Shown: piece by piece, positions 23,151 to 34,011 of the stretch
How the letters are laid out: each line of letters starts with the position of its first letter
How positions within the stretch are numbered: the stretch's first letter is position 1
DNA from: Porphyra umbilicalis
Taxonomy: Eukaryota > Rhodophyta > Bangiophyceae > Bangiales > Bangiaceae
DNA: 64,000 nt
Direction: 5' to 3'
Assembly: GCA_002049455.2 (NCBI GenBank)
Contig: KV919000.1
Span: forward strand, 1 to 64,000
Notes under the pieces: generated by a model
Databases searched by the model: none
What the model was told of the DNA's origin: nothing
What the model saw: the letters and a program-made list of their open reading frames with translations, nothing else
Translations under genes and position numbers: made by a program

Positions 23151-23557
23151 GATTGGCAGTTGACCGAGGGCCTGTCTTGACTTCGACCACATCGGACAAA
23201 ATTGGGAAAACAGCAATCTTTTTGTGCAAAACTACACTTTGAGAGCACCCTTTCCTGATGGCCAGGGAATTGATGACGACTGACGGGTGACAGTCAGCGC
23301 TGCTCTTACGGCGATGCCAGATTTTTGGTCACGTGAGTTCGGAAGGTTGCAGCCACCAACGTCATCTTCGCATTCCGCAAAGTGATTAATACAGTAGCAC
23401 ACGTTTTTCAACAAACGCATTGAACCTGCCAGAATCTTTGTGGAACCCTTTCGTGAAGTGCTGGCCGCGGCTCGACTGAAAACACCAGTCCAATTTTTGA
23501 TTGACTCGGCACTAAACGTGATCACACTCACATGCCGCCCACCCCGCCTCTTCGCTA

Positions 23558-25184
23558 TCACTCCTCATCATCCCCCCCAGTCAAGACCATATGAATCGTC
23601 TGGTCAATGGCCTCAACATCAGTCTCTGCCGTCAGCCAGCGCCGCACCGCCAGGACCTGTTCCTGGCCACTGAGGCCGTCAAACTCATGCTCCAGGGACG
23701 TATTGGCCATCATGGCCACCAAGTGGGACACATCCATGTGGGCCGGCTCGGCCACAACTTGGATGTCGCCCAGCTGGAGCCTCAGACGAGCAACTGCTTC
23801 AGTGGGCAGGCAATCCGTCTTCAACCAGCAGCGCACGATCTGGTCCCCAAGAATCTCATCCCATTCGTCGACAATGAACTTGGCCGCATCTCGCAGGTGA
23901 GCTTTTACCCCCTCGCCGAGGCCCCCACCGCGTGCAACTCGAGGGTCGGCGGCTCCATTGTACAGAAGGGAGTCCCAAGTTGCAGACAACGCGGTAAAGG
24001 AGCCGCTTCTTGTACCGGTTCTTCAGGAGCACGATGATGCCGGCATCCAGCAGCTGGTACACAGCGGTCGTGTTCGGGGGCAGCTCGATGATAGTGACCT
24101 GCGGGTGCGAGATGGAGCTATGGCAGCCAAGGTTGTCCATAATCAAGTAGACATGATGCGCGGTGCGCGCTTGAACCGTTGGCACGAACACCTCTTCGAA
24201 CCAGCGCTCGAAGACAGAAGCGTCAGTCCAAGCCGACTTCTGCGAGAAGTACGGCAGCGAGCTCGCATTGCCCTCGCCTTGGAAGCACATCGGCTGAGCT
24301 GCCTTGCCAATCATCGTGACCGGCACCTTGTGGGTACCCGTCGCGTTGCAGCAGATAGTCAAGGTGACACGGTGCTTGCTCTTCATAGCCTTCGAGCCAC
24401 GTGCAGTGCGGCGGTCCTCGGAGGGCACGGATGAGCGCGACGGTAGCCCCCGGTAGAGCAAACCGGTCTCGTCTACGTTGTAGATCAAGTCGACATCAAC
24501 ACCCGCAAGCTGCTGGCGAATGGCTGCCATGCGCTCTGCCGCCTCCTCCACGTTGGCCGAAGCGCCGCTGCCATGCAGAGCAACGTTCACAAGTCCATGA
24601 CGGGACGCCCAACGTTGAATGAAGCCGCTGGATGCCGCAAAATCAGTGATGCCAAGGTGCTCCGCAGCCTGCAAAGCCTTCTGCCGAAGAATGTCAAAAG
24701 ACAAGGGCACACGCTTACGGCCCCTCGCGCGCACAGCCAGGAACCACTCCAAGAGGACCTTGTCAATCTGCGAATACTGCCCCGCTCGCGATGACGCTCG
24801 GACGCCTGCCGCGCCATCCGCGGCCCGTGAAAGGAGGCTGTCCTTTTGCTTAATGATCTTGTCGAGCCCGCTGCGGTCGTACTGGCTATCCGGCTGCCGG
24901 CTGATGTAGTCGATGGTCCGGACCGCCGCATGCCAGCCAATAACACACAGTTTCGTGTCCAACGTCATCGACGTACGGCGCTGGCGAGCGCCTCCGATGC
25001 GCCGAGCCGGCGCGCGCGCAGCAGACGGGGATGACAAGACAGCATTGGCCGTCACGGCCGCGGCCCGCGCGGCCGAGGGCCGCCCTCACGCTCTCGGCAT
25101 GCTTCGCAGCCAATGCCTGGATATGGTCCGCCAAGACCGCCTTTCCGCGGCAGCGGCGGCATCAATAGCATTGGAGAGTGTCAT
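23558..25184 (-). pseudogene. pogo/Tigger (CENP-B-like DDE_1) transposase, nearly intact
   Basis: The main frame (25055-about 23990) has an N-terminal psq/CENP-B-type DNA-binding region (MTLDTKLCVIGWHAAV, then QYSQIDKVLLEWFLAVRARG and ASSGFIQRWASRHGLVNV). The DDE_1 domain follows with all three acids: YNVDETGLLYRGLP, VYLIMDNLGCHSS, and LPPNTTAVYQLLDAGII. Directly after KNRYKKRLL the frame shifts, at about 23975-24000, and continues to the stop at 23558 (SATWDSLLYNGAADPRVA, ending HMVLTGGDDEE). Upstream, frames starting MTLSNAIDAAAAAERRS at 25184 probably encode the true N-terminus, with one or two more shifts. Intact catalytic acids and few lesions indicate a young copy. Confidence 0.85.
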
Positions 25185-25454
25185 GGTGGTATGAGGATCG
25201 CCCTGGGTACGAGTGGTGCGGTACGGTGGGTAGGGAGAGGAGCATAGGTGTAGTCGGTGCAGACGAATCACGCCTAAGTCGGCTGGATCGGCTTGGCCGT
25301 CAGCGGTGCTCCGATCGCAAACGGCAGGGGTTATATACTGATCCGTGGAATTCAAGCAAATTGTTTTGTATTGAATCAAGTACAAACCCCGGGTGGCAAG
25401 TGCGTTTTAATTTCTTATTCCTCGATCTCTCGGGCTCTGTGGTGCCCCTCCGTG

Positions 25455-25489
25455 GTCCCGGTTATATCCACTGTGGATATAACCGGGAC
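25455..25489. repeat. Perfect palindrome, 16-bp arms
   Basis: Arms GTCCCGGTTATATCCA and TGGATATAACCGGGAC are separated by CTG. The half-site GATATAACCGG recurs at 26875-26885, so it may be the end of a small repeat family. Confidence 0.8.
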
Positions 25490-25747
25490 GGATAAAACTG
25501 AATGATGACTGTATCAGCCAAGTGTGACACGAGAATCAGAATCGTCCTTCTGACGACCGTTCGCAAAAAGGGCGGGGAACCAGCCGGACCGCGCCCGTTG
25601 GGGCGCATACATCAGATGTGAATGTCACGTCGTACTTGACGTCCACTGGGCACTCGAGAAGTGTCTCAGGCCCGTTCGCATTTCCGCGTTATGCTCCTTG
25701 GGATTAACATAACACTGCTCTCATTGGTCGAGCCCGTTATTCAGGCG

Positions 25748-25798
25748 TTATATCGTTATGACATACGTGAGCAGCTCGCGTATGTCATAACGTTATAA
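25748..25798. repeat. Near-perfect inverted repeat, 25-bp arms
   Basis: Left arm TTATATCGTTATGACATACG plus TGAGC, and its reverse complement on the right, differ at two positions and are separated by one base. The sequence is AT-rich and could form a cruciform. No gene is adjacent. Confidence 0.8.
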
Positions 25799-26109
25799 TG
25801 CCGTGTACATTCCAGGAATGGATTGATGCCTGGTCCATTAATTTTGAGACTTTGTGTTGAGTTCCTTCGTCGAACGTTGCACCACCCGACGAGGGACACA
25901 GCAGCATCCTCTCAGAGCACCCCAGTCACCGCTCATCCCCCCAACCGAGTGCAGCCCCCCCCCCCCACTACCGATTCAGAACCCACCCCCCCTGCCGCTC
26001 GTTGTTCCGTCTTCCAGTGCCGTCCTCGTGTGCCCCATGGCCAGGCACCTACAAACCACAGTACAAGAAGTATTGGCTATCAAAACTGCTCGCATATAGA
26101 CCCATCTGA

Positions 26110-26440
26110 GCCCCCCCCCTTCTCTGCGCCCTCCTCATTACTCTCATCATCGCTACCACCATCCATCTGCCCCTCGACCTCATCGTCTTCCTCGTAGCCG
26201 TCGAAAGTGGCCTCCATTACCGCACACACCTCGTCCACGGCCCTGAAATACGTGTCTACGTCAATGGCGAAGTTCTCAGACTTGGCTCACAACCGCGGAA
26301 ATCCTCAGAGACTTGGCCGCCTCCGTTCTGTGAAGGGTCGCGAGCGAAAAAGATGCGTTGGCGCGCTGTATCGCCATATAGACCGTCCCCCACCGATCGG
26401 GTATGGAATCTCGAGTGACGGTTACGTGGCTCAAGGAGGA
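26110..26440 (-). pseudogene. C-terminal relic of a Tc1/mariner transposase
   Basis: The minus strand reads WGTVYMAIQRANASFSLATL, which aligns with WGTVKVALRYANVTFNLTRL of the copy at 11.4-12.8 kb. In another frame it continues ENFAIDVDTYFRAVDEV and an acidic tail (FDGYEEDDEVEGQMDGG) matching the other copy's acidic tail. The catalytic block just upstream is eroded and the rest of the element is absent. It is an old fragment of the same family. Confidence 0.6.
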
Positions 26441-26901
26441 GCTGAAGCGTCTCGGCTTGCCACCACGCTCAAAGTGAAGGCCGTAGCTCGCCTGGACGTC
26501 GGAAAAGGAGACATGGCGACGGGGATGATAAGTGGGCGCGGCACACCGCGCCCGCAACTGTGATCAGAAACTGACCACACCTTGGATGGGAGGAGGGATC
26601 CATAGCGGCAGGCCTGCCCGACGCACTGCGGAAAAGCAGAGTGTGTGTCGTGAGTGCTTTAATGGCCGGCAACTGGCTGGGCGAGAGTGGTGGGTCCTGA
26701 TGTGGCCTTAATAAACAGTTGTGAGCGTAAGTATCTACTTGGTGCTTCGCCTAGATCGAAGCCACAGCCCAGAGAGCGTTTATATAACGTTATACCAAGC
26801 GAGGCTGGAAATGCGAACGGGCCTCAATGGCTTCTTTCTCTGGCTCTCATTGCGCGGTTTGGCGGACTTGTAAAGATATAACCGGATACGATAATCGTAT
26901 C

Positions 26902-26964
26902 CAGATACGGATATATTCTACGTACTTATCCGTTTTGGGAGGCAGATATCAGTATCCGTATCTG
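26902..26964. repeat. 12-bp perfect inverted repeat next to a 9-bp palindrome
   Basis: CAGATACGGATA (26902-26913) and TATCCGTATCTG (26953-26964) form a stem. Immediately upstream GGATACGATAATCGTATCC (26884-26902) is a second palindrome. The cluster lies just before the LTR-element fossil. Confidence 0.7.
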
Positions 26965-26982
26965 AGTCAAGGGAGTTCTCCA

Positions 26983-29900
26983 ATGCCCTCGCCTCCCCCC
27001 GTCACCGGCCCGCCCTCCCCCTCCTTGTCCGTCGCCGCGCCCTTCCTCGCTTCAATCCCCGATAATCCCATCTCCTACGATGTCCTCCTCACCAGCTTGA
27101 GCACCATCGCCACCACCGCAATCGCCGCCTGGTCCACCGCCGACATCAATATCGCCGCCACCATGGCCGTCGGCGACTTCGACCTCTCTTCCCTTACGCG
27201 CGGCCAAGTAACGGCCGTCTCCATTGCGATACGTGAGGCGCGACCCCCATACCCGATCGTCAACCCCCACCGACGGCCTCACACGCCTCAGCCTTCTTCA
27301 GCTCTACTTCGACGGCGAAAATGAACAGATCCTGGCCGTTTCAGCCCGGCCGCCCCCGTTCGTCACTTCGCTTCCCGCCGCGGCCCCCCCTCCGCCTCGC
27401 CCGCCGCCGCCCACGCCCGCTTCGGCCTCTACCCCCTACAAGACCCCCCCGGCGCGCTTTTCTGCCACACCACCTCCCCGCATGGCCGCCCGCGCTGCCG
27501 AAGCCCCCGCTCACCCCCCCTCCTCAACCTACATATCCGGCACCGTGCGCGTCGTCGCACAGTACTACACCCCAGACCGCCGATACGGCGGCCTCAACGA
27601 CGAGTCCCTCCCCTGTGCGCGCGCCATGTTCACCAGCACCTGCGCTGCCTCTTCCGTCCCCCCGCCGCTTCGCGCCGTACGCCGCGCGTTCGTTCTCCGC
27701 CTCACAGAGGAAAACCTGCCCGCCCTCGACCAGGACAACCACTGCCTCCCCAATAACGACGTGTGGGACATCTTCCACTCCCTTGTGTAATCCCCCGCCC
27801 GCACCTTCCGCGTCCCCGAGCTCTCGCAGTCCACGACCTACCGCACATTGCCCACCCAGCACAACGATTCCGCCCTCTCTCGCTTTGTACCTGTGCTCTC
27901 TTGCGTGACCCTCATGCAATCCCGCCTCCCGCCACGCAACCACACCGCCGCCATGCTCGCGGACAAGATCCTGAACACCCTCCGCGGTGAGCGGTTCGCC
28001 GCCGCCCTCCTGTCCGGCGCCTTCCACGCTATTCCGCGCGACCTCTCCGCTCAAGCCAAGCTCCTCCTCACCACGAGCCCGCCCGGTATCCGCTAACCCG
28101 CCTCCCTGGATGCCCCGCTTGCCCCTAACGCACCGGCCGCCACTGCCTTTCTGACTACCACACCCACCGCCCCGCCGGCCCCATCCCCCTCCGACTCCTG
28201 GACCGTCGAAAGGACTGTCCCCGACGATTACGCCCCCAACGAGATCTTTTACGTTCTTCGCCGCTTCCGCGGCGGTGCCGACCGGCCCTAACGCACCGAG
28301 ACATGCCCCGCTCGTCCGTCCCGCGGCCCCGGATCTGCCAATCCCTGCCGCGTCTGCCGCGGAACCGACCACTCCGCCCGCACCTGCCAGTCCCTTCGCC
28401 CCGCCAAGCCCGCCGCCCCGGACGCTGCCTCCCTCGCCTCCCCTGCGACCACCTCCGCCCTCCTCCCGCGCTCGCCCACGCCCCCCCCCCGCCCTCCTGC
28501 CGACAACCCGCCCTCGACCGACCCCTTCAACGACAGCGACATCTGTCTTCTCCCCGTCCAGCCCTTCTCCGCCATCTACTCCGCGACCGAGTCCGACATC
28601 TCCACCACCATCACCCACATCGGAACCCCCGGCGACATTCTCGGGGATTTGTGGCTCCTCCGTCACCCCCGAGGCGCGACCTCCATCCGCTACCCTCTCG
28701 GCCACGACGTCCCGCCCTCAATCAGCCGCCTATCCCGGCGTATCAACACTATCGACACATCCGGCCCCGCCCTCTCATTTGACCTCCCCGGCGTCCACAG
28801 CCTCCGCTACGGCACCGCCCCTCTCCTCCTCGGCCTTCAATCGCACAAGGGAATCACCATGATCATCGACGCGGCCCGAGACACCATCCAATTCGGTCGC
28901 GCCCACCGCCTTGTCCTCTGCCATGTCCAAGGAGGCCACCTGATGTTGCCCCCGCCCCCGACCCCGCCCGCCACGCCCACGTTCCACACACGCTTGCAAC
29001 TCGCCCTCGCCCACCGCCAATTCGGCCACGATAGCGTCGACGCTCTCCTCCGCGTCTTCCCGCTCCCGATCTTTACACCCACTGACGTGGCCACCCTCCG
29101 AGAAGTTGCCCGCTCCTGCGTTCCCTGCCAACAATTTTCTCATATGCCCCGCCGCCCCCGCCACGCCCTCCCGTCCCACCCGCTCACCTTCAACTGGATC
29201 ATCGCCGACAACACGTTCCAACTCCGCGGCGACTTTCCCAAGGTGCTCGACATCATCTGCCTCCATACCGACTTTGGGCAAGGTCGCCTCGTCCCTTCCA
29301 TGCATGGCACAAACACACTTGCCCTCCTCTATCTGACCTGGCTCTCCATCTGGGGCTTCCTCGACACTGTCCGCGGCACCGAAGTTGACAACGACGCCTG
29401 TATCAACGCCCTCCACTCCATGGGCGTCCACTGGCGCCCCATCCCTACTGATGCTCCTTGGGGCATCGGCCGCAACGAGCGCCACCATGAATCCACCCGC
29501 GACGCCTACATTCGCATTACCGCCGAGACGCCCGCACTCGCCCCCGACCTCGCCCTCACAATGGCCTACAAGGCCCGCAATGACGCCCCTCGCGACCATG
29601 GATCGTCGTCCACCGCTGCCGTCACCGGTGAGACCCCCCTGCCTCCTCATCGGCGACAATCACCCACCAGATGGACGCGACCATCGCCGCCCGCCACCGC
29701 GCCATGCAGACCGCCCGCGCCACGATGGAGGCCTACATCGCCGCCGACGGCCTACGCGGCGCCCGGTCCCACCCGGGCACCACCGTCCCATTCGTCGAAG
29801 TCGGCCAAGCCGTCTGGTTCCATCGCGACCGCCAACGGTGGCTCCGCGGCTCCGTCCACTCTCTCGACGGGAATACTGTGTACGTTCGCCACAACGGTCG

Positions 29901-30110
29901 CCTAACTTTCTCCTGCGAGTCCCACACAAAGCCCTAGGTCTCCCGCTGCCCACCGCCATCGCCCACCTTGTCCGTCTAACCCGTCTCCGCCTCCACGTAC
30001 CCGATCCGCACGTACACGCCGGCCCCGCCCGCCCCCGCCCAGCTCACCGCCCGCTTCCGCGTCTTCCTCGCCTCGCCGGTCGACGCCGCCTCCCCGCCCC
30101 ACCCGTTGAT
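26983..30110 (+). mobile_element. LTR-retrotransposon fossil (gag-protease-integrase order)
   Basis: A degenerate retroelement on the plus strand. A Pro-rich gag-like region is followed by a segment resembling the end of a retropepsin domain (about 28.8 kb). Next come an integrase zinc-binding region of the His-His-Cys-Cys type (about 29.0-29.2 kb), the integrase core (about 29.2-29.6 kb) and a small post-integrase domain. The order protease-then-integrase, with no reverse transcriptase before it, fits the Ty1/copia arrangement; reverse transcriptase and RNase H are not seen, so the 3' part is probably missing. The element is broken, with several interruptions, and looks old. No long terminal repeats were found. 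Confidence 0.6.
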
Positions 30111-30444
30111 AAAAGAACGTAGCGCGGCCGTCGGCCAGCTGGACGAGATTGCGGTCCGGACGCCGGCTTTTTTATCTTTGGAGGACCAAGCACGAACACC
30201 GGCACGTACATTCCGAGCGCGACGGATGGTCCTGGAGTCTTTTTTAAAACGGCCATCGTCGGGAATGTGTACCACCCTACTTGGGGGATACTGGCGCGTA
30301 CTGGGGCCCGATTTTTCGTACTGTGGGGCCAAAACGGAGGCCCGGAGCCCAAAATGAAGCCCGGCCGCAGCCCGGCCTGTGCCAGGGCGGCCGAAGCGTG
30401 GGCTACAAGTCTGCACGTCACGTACAGTCATTATTCGCTTATGT

Positions 30445-30482
30445 GCCATTCACTTGGAGAGCATGCTCTACAAGTGAATGGC
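30445..30482. repeat. 38-bp palindrome
   Basis: Arms GCCATTCACTTG and CAAGTGAATGGC enclose a further 12-bp palindrome AGAGCATGCTCT. Only one base pair is mismatched over the whole length. Confidence 0.8.
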
Positions 30483-30580
30483 CCCTAAAGCCTCAGGACC
30501 GCGATCTCTCGCGATCTCGGACTGAAAGAGGGTGCTACTTTTGTGGCGCACCCCTGCCATGAAAACGCATATCGACTGTA

Positions 30581-30611
30581 CTCGAGACGGCTCGAGACGG
30601 CTCGAGACGGC
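30581..30611. repeat. Three copies of CTCGAGACGG
   Basis: Three direct 10-bp units in tandem, each containing an XhoI-like CTCGAG palindrome. Confidence 0.8.
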
Positions 30612-30626
30612 GACTGGATTCCGCGT

Positions 30627-30781
30627 CTTGTAGCCCACCTCTGAAGCAGGCTACGAGTCGATCAAAACCCAGGCAAATCGAGGCCTCACGGGCCATTTCA
30701 TCGGCACTCTGCACACGCTCGCCATTCCTAGACGGCTCCCAAGTTCTACGACTTGTGGCCCGCCTGAAAGCAGGCTACAAG
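30627..30781. repeat. Two dispersed copies of a hairpin motif
   Basis: Copy 1 (30627-30657) and copy 2 (30752-30781) share the form CTTGTRGCC ... GGCTACRAG around a short loop that includes GAAGCA or GAAAGCA. Both fold into a 9-bp stem. The two arm differences only swap Watson-Crick pairs for T/U-G wobbles, so pairing is preserved. Function unknown. Confidence 0.5.
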
Positions 30782-32719
30782 TGGACCAACTCGGCCCACT
30801 TTCAGCATCCGCTGGGCAGCTTGGCGCGGGAAGGCGGCTCGGGGTCACAAGTCAGAGATGATCAGCGTCGCTGGAATGCCCGGCGGCCTCTTCACTGAAC
30901 ACGTGGGCAGCTGACAGATTCGTGGCTGCCAAATGTCACACATCATGCCTGGTGTACAGTAAGTGGTTCCTTTGTCAGCCGACTCAGATGGAGGAGCCAA
31001 TAATAAGACGTGCTGAAGCATGAACGTCGTGCTGGGACGTGCCACATGACACGGGCTCACACGCTGTCAGCTGTGGTGGTCCGCGCCAATACGTATGTCA
31101 TGCCATCTTAGTGCCTGGGTTGTTTTTCGGTGGCACGACACGGCCGCACGAAGATACCGCCTTGCAGACTTCGAGCGAATCGCGTCCCGTTCAATCTCAT
31201 GCGGAGGCTCCTACCGGCTGGGGGTGATCCCAGAGCAGTTACGTAGCAGTCCGACGCTGTGGATCGAGGCGACCGCAAGCCTGATCCACGGGCGCGACCT
31301 TCGCGAGCACGCGCCGACAACAAAGTCGGAACATGACGGCTCCCGTGCCATGCGACCTTGCAATTGGACCCACCGTCTTCCTCACCCCCACATCCTCCCG
31401 CCTCCCTCCTTGCCGACTCGCCCAGGGGCGCCCCGGCTCTTCTCTTATAGTTTCCAGGCATGCGAACTCACGAGATCTCTTTTGACGTGAACGGTGCAGT
31501 GCACTGCACGGGTCACGGTTGACACTTGCATGTGCTAGGCATTGCGCCTCTTTCGCGTGTGTTTCTCTTTTTGGTGCGTAAGTGACATACGAGAATACCA
31601 TCAACTGCCTGCGCTCGAGTGGTTCACTTCCTTAGAATACCGTGCGCTGCCGACAGAGAGAGTGCTGACCGATTCTCCTTTTCTGTGATCCTCTCGTGCC
31701 TGCCTTGGACTTTGTGATCGCCTCTCGTCTGCTTGTCCTGGTGTCACTGTGATCTGCTGCCTGGTGTCATGTGTTTCTCTCGTTGATGGTGGCTTGGAGG
31801 GCCTGCTTCTTATCGTGTTCGCGTTCCGCCTCCGCTCTCTGCCCTCTGCTCTGGTTGTTTCTTCTGTCTTCCTGCCTGTTGTCCGTTTTCTTGGCGTCCT
31901 GGGTGGTGCGCAGGTGTATGCCTGCCTGCAATAGTGGTAGTCTCGGCGTGTATGTGGGTGTGGGCAGTAGGGCTGATGAAGCGTAGGAAGAGAAAGCCCG
32001 GACGCAGTGTCAGCAATCCTCTAGAACGACTGCCGGCAGGCCCGAAGCGTAGCGCCCACAAATTCGGCAGGACGCATCTCTGCGAGACACGTACCGTTGT
32101 CGGCGCGCGATACGTTTCAATGGAATGGTCGGCTACGCTTCAAGTCTTGTGCAATTGCATTCCGTCTGGACAGGGCCCCCACAGAGCCCTTGAGGGGGGG
32201 GTGTATGATAACCACCCCCCCTCGCAGAGACATCATTGGCCAGTGTCACAGTACATGCACGTCTTAAAACGCGAATAATCGCTGGTGTACTAGTTTGGAA
32301 GAATACTGTGGGGAAACGAGGCAAGTAACCCCGCGAATATGTGTACTGGGCCCATTTCACCTCAATCTGAAATGCGACGCGCTGTACTGGTCAGTACGCC
32401 CAAGTACAGTGGTACACTTTCCCGACGATCGAAGTAGTATGTGCGTGTTTACCCCGATCCATAGTAATGCGTAAGTACCAAAATTGTGCACTGTCGTTTG
32501 CAAGACTTGGGATAATCACATAAGTGTAAGCTCATTGTATTTAAGATAGTATTAATTCTCCACTCATGAATTGACGAGTCTGGCCCCCGCAACGGCTGCG
32601 GGGACCACGACGTCTTCGGCTCTGTCTTGGGTCCGTGGCTCTGTTCGTTGCCCCCCCTCCCCCTTCCCCACTCTTGTCGTCCGGATCGCACCTCTCCCTC
32701 TGCCTGGGCTACCGCGGCG
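30782..32719. other. Intergenic, repeat-block edge and 5' flank of the gamma-CA gene
   Basis: Low- to moderate-GC sequence with no convincing coding frame. At 32194-32222 a G run and a C run flank TATGATAA, forming a short G/C hairpin. The GC rises sharply after about 32580, where the gene-rich half begins. Confidence 0.4.
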
Positions 32720-34011
32720 ATGGCTCTCCGCGGGGCCATTTTTTCGCTAGGTGGTGCGGCCCGCCGGGCGGGGGTCGCCTTGGAGGCTGCCGGGTGCAGC
32801 TTGCAAGGGTCGTACGCCTACACGGAGCGACGTACGTTTTTTCGACATCTCTTTTGTGGCCCGCCGGTGGAAGACACGAAGAGGAGGTAGCAAGTTTCCT
32901 GTGGAAAGATGAGATGTACTTTTCCTGTTGTCAGATGAGCGGTACGGTGGGGCTGGTAGGGTACTTGAGGGACATACACCGCGTTGCTTTCTGCGGCAGC
33001 CGCGCCGGACGCAGACGCATTGGCGGCGAACGGCGTTTCTGACAACTTCCTTCTCACTCGTCTTTCCTGACGCATGTATCTTCCTTGCGCTCCCTTTGGT
33101 ATCTGCCGCCCCCCCGCAGTGTCACGGCACCGCAATGTGCTGCCGCTGAAGAGCGGCGCCCCCCCCCCCGATGCGGCCTTTATTGCGCCGACGGCGTCGG
33201 TGCTCGGCGCCGTAACCGCCACCCCATCCGCCAGCGTCTGGTACGGCGCGACGGTGCGGGGGGACGTTGCGCCCGTGTCGCTCGGCGAGCGCTCCGCGGT
33301 CATGGACGGCGCGCTGGTCGGCGGCGGCTCCTCGGTGGGCGACGGCGCGGTTGTTGGGGCGGGCTCTGTGCTGGGGGATGGGGCGGTGTTGGGGGTAGGC
33401 GCGGTCGTCGGCCGTGGGGCGGTGCTCGGTGAGGGGGTGGTTGTTGAGGAGAATGGGGTTGTGGATGCGGGTACGTTTTGGGTGGGGGGGAGGTGCGACA
33501 TTGCACAGACGCGGGGGTGCCCTCTGCTGTCTGTACTCGATTGGGGAGCGTACGAGCGGGTTGCCCGCCCCTTGCATGGTTCTGACTGGTCCCCGCATCC
33601 GTGCATGTACTTTCTTCGCTACCTGTTGTTTATTGACTGTGCTCTCCCCACTACGCCAAACACCCTGTCGCAGGTGCCGTCGTGCCCCCCAACACCACTG
33701 TTCAGTCGGGCACGCGTCACTCGGGCGCACCTGCTGTCCTGTCTGGCTCGGTTCCCGCCGCCGACGTGGACGCTGCCGCCTCCACCGCGAAGGAGACGGT
33801 GACGCTTGCCACCGCGCACGCGGCGGAGAATGCCAAGAGCGGCGCGCAGGTCCGTGCCGAGGCACGTCTGACCGAACTCCGCAGCGAGCGGTCCGAGGAC
33901 TACCTCGCGCACATGGGTCTCCTCGGCAAGCGAGACGAGGTGGCCGCCAAGCAGGCCGAGTGGTACGAGCGGGAAGAGCGAGAGCTGGCCGAGGCGGGGC
34001 GGCGGAAGTAG
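32720..34011 (+). CDS. Gamma-carbonic-anhydrase-like protein of mitochondrial complex I, three exons
   Basis: Exons 32720-32831, 33120-33470 and 33674-34011 total 801 nt (266 aa). Introns are 288 and 203 nt, with GTACGT donors and CAG acceptors. The N-terminus (MALRGAIFSLGGAARRAGVALE, CSLQGSYAYTERLSRHR) matches the plant/algal mitochondrial gamma-CA leader. A left-handed beta-helix follows with hexapeptide turns (APTASVLGAVTATPSASVWYG, VRGDVAPVSLGERS, VVGAGSVLGDGAVLGVGAVV), then a C-terminal helix (TAHAAENAKSGAQ, HAAENAK being typical). In the family this protein forms the membrane-arm gamma-CA module of complex I. The three zinc-binding His expected at LVH and GHxxxxH are replaced by Gly, so it resembles the non-catalytic CAL subunits. 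Confidence 0.88.

Noticed and set aside
26880-30480. Long terminal repeats around the retroelement fossil
   Set aside because: No pair of direct repeats could be found by eye on the two sides.
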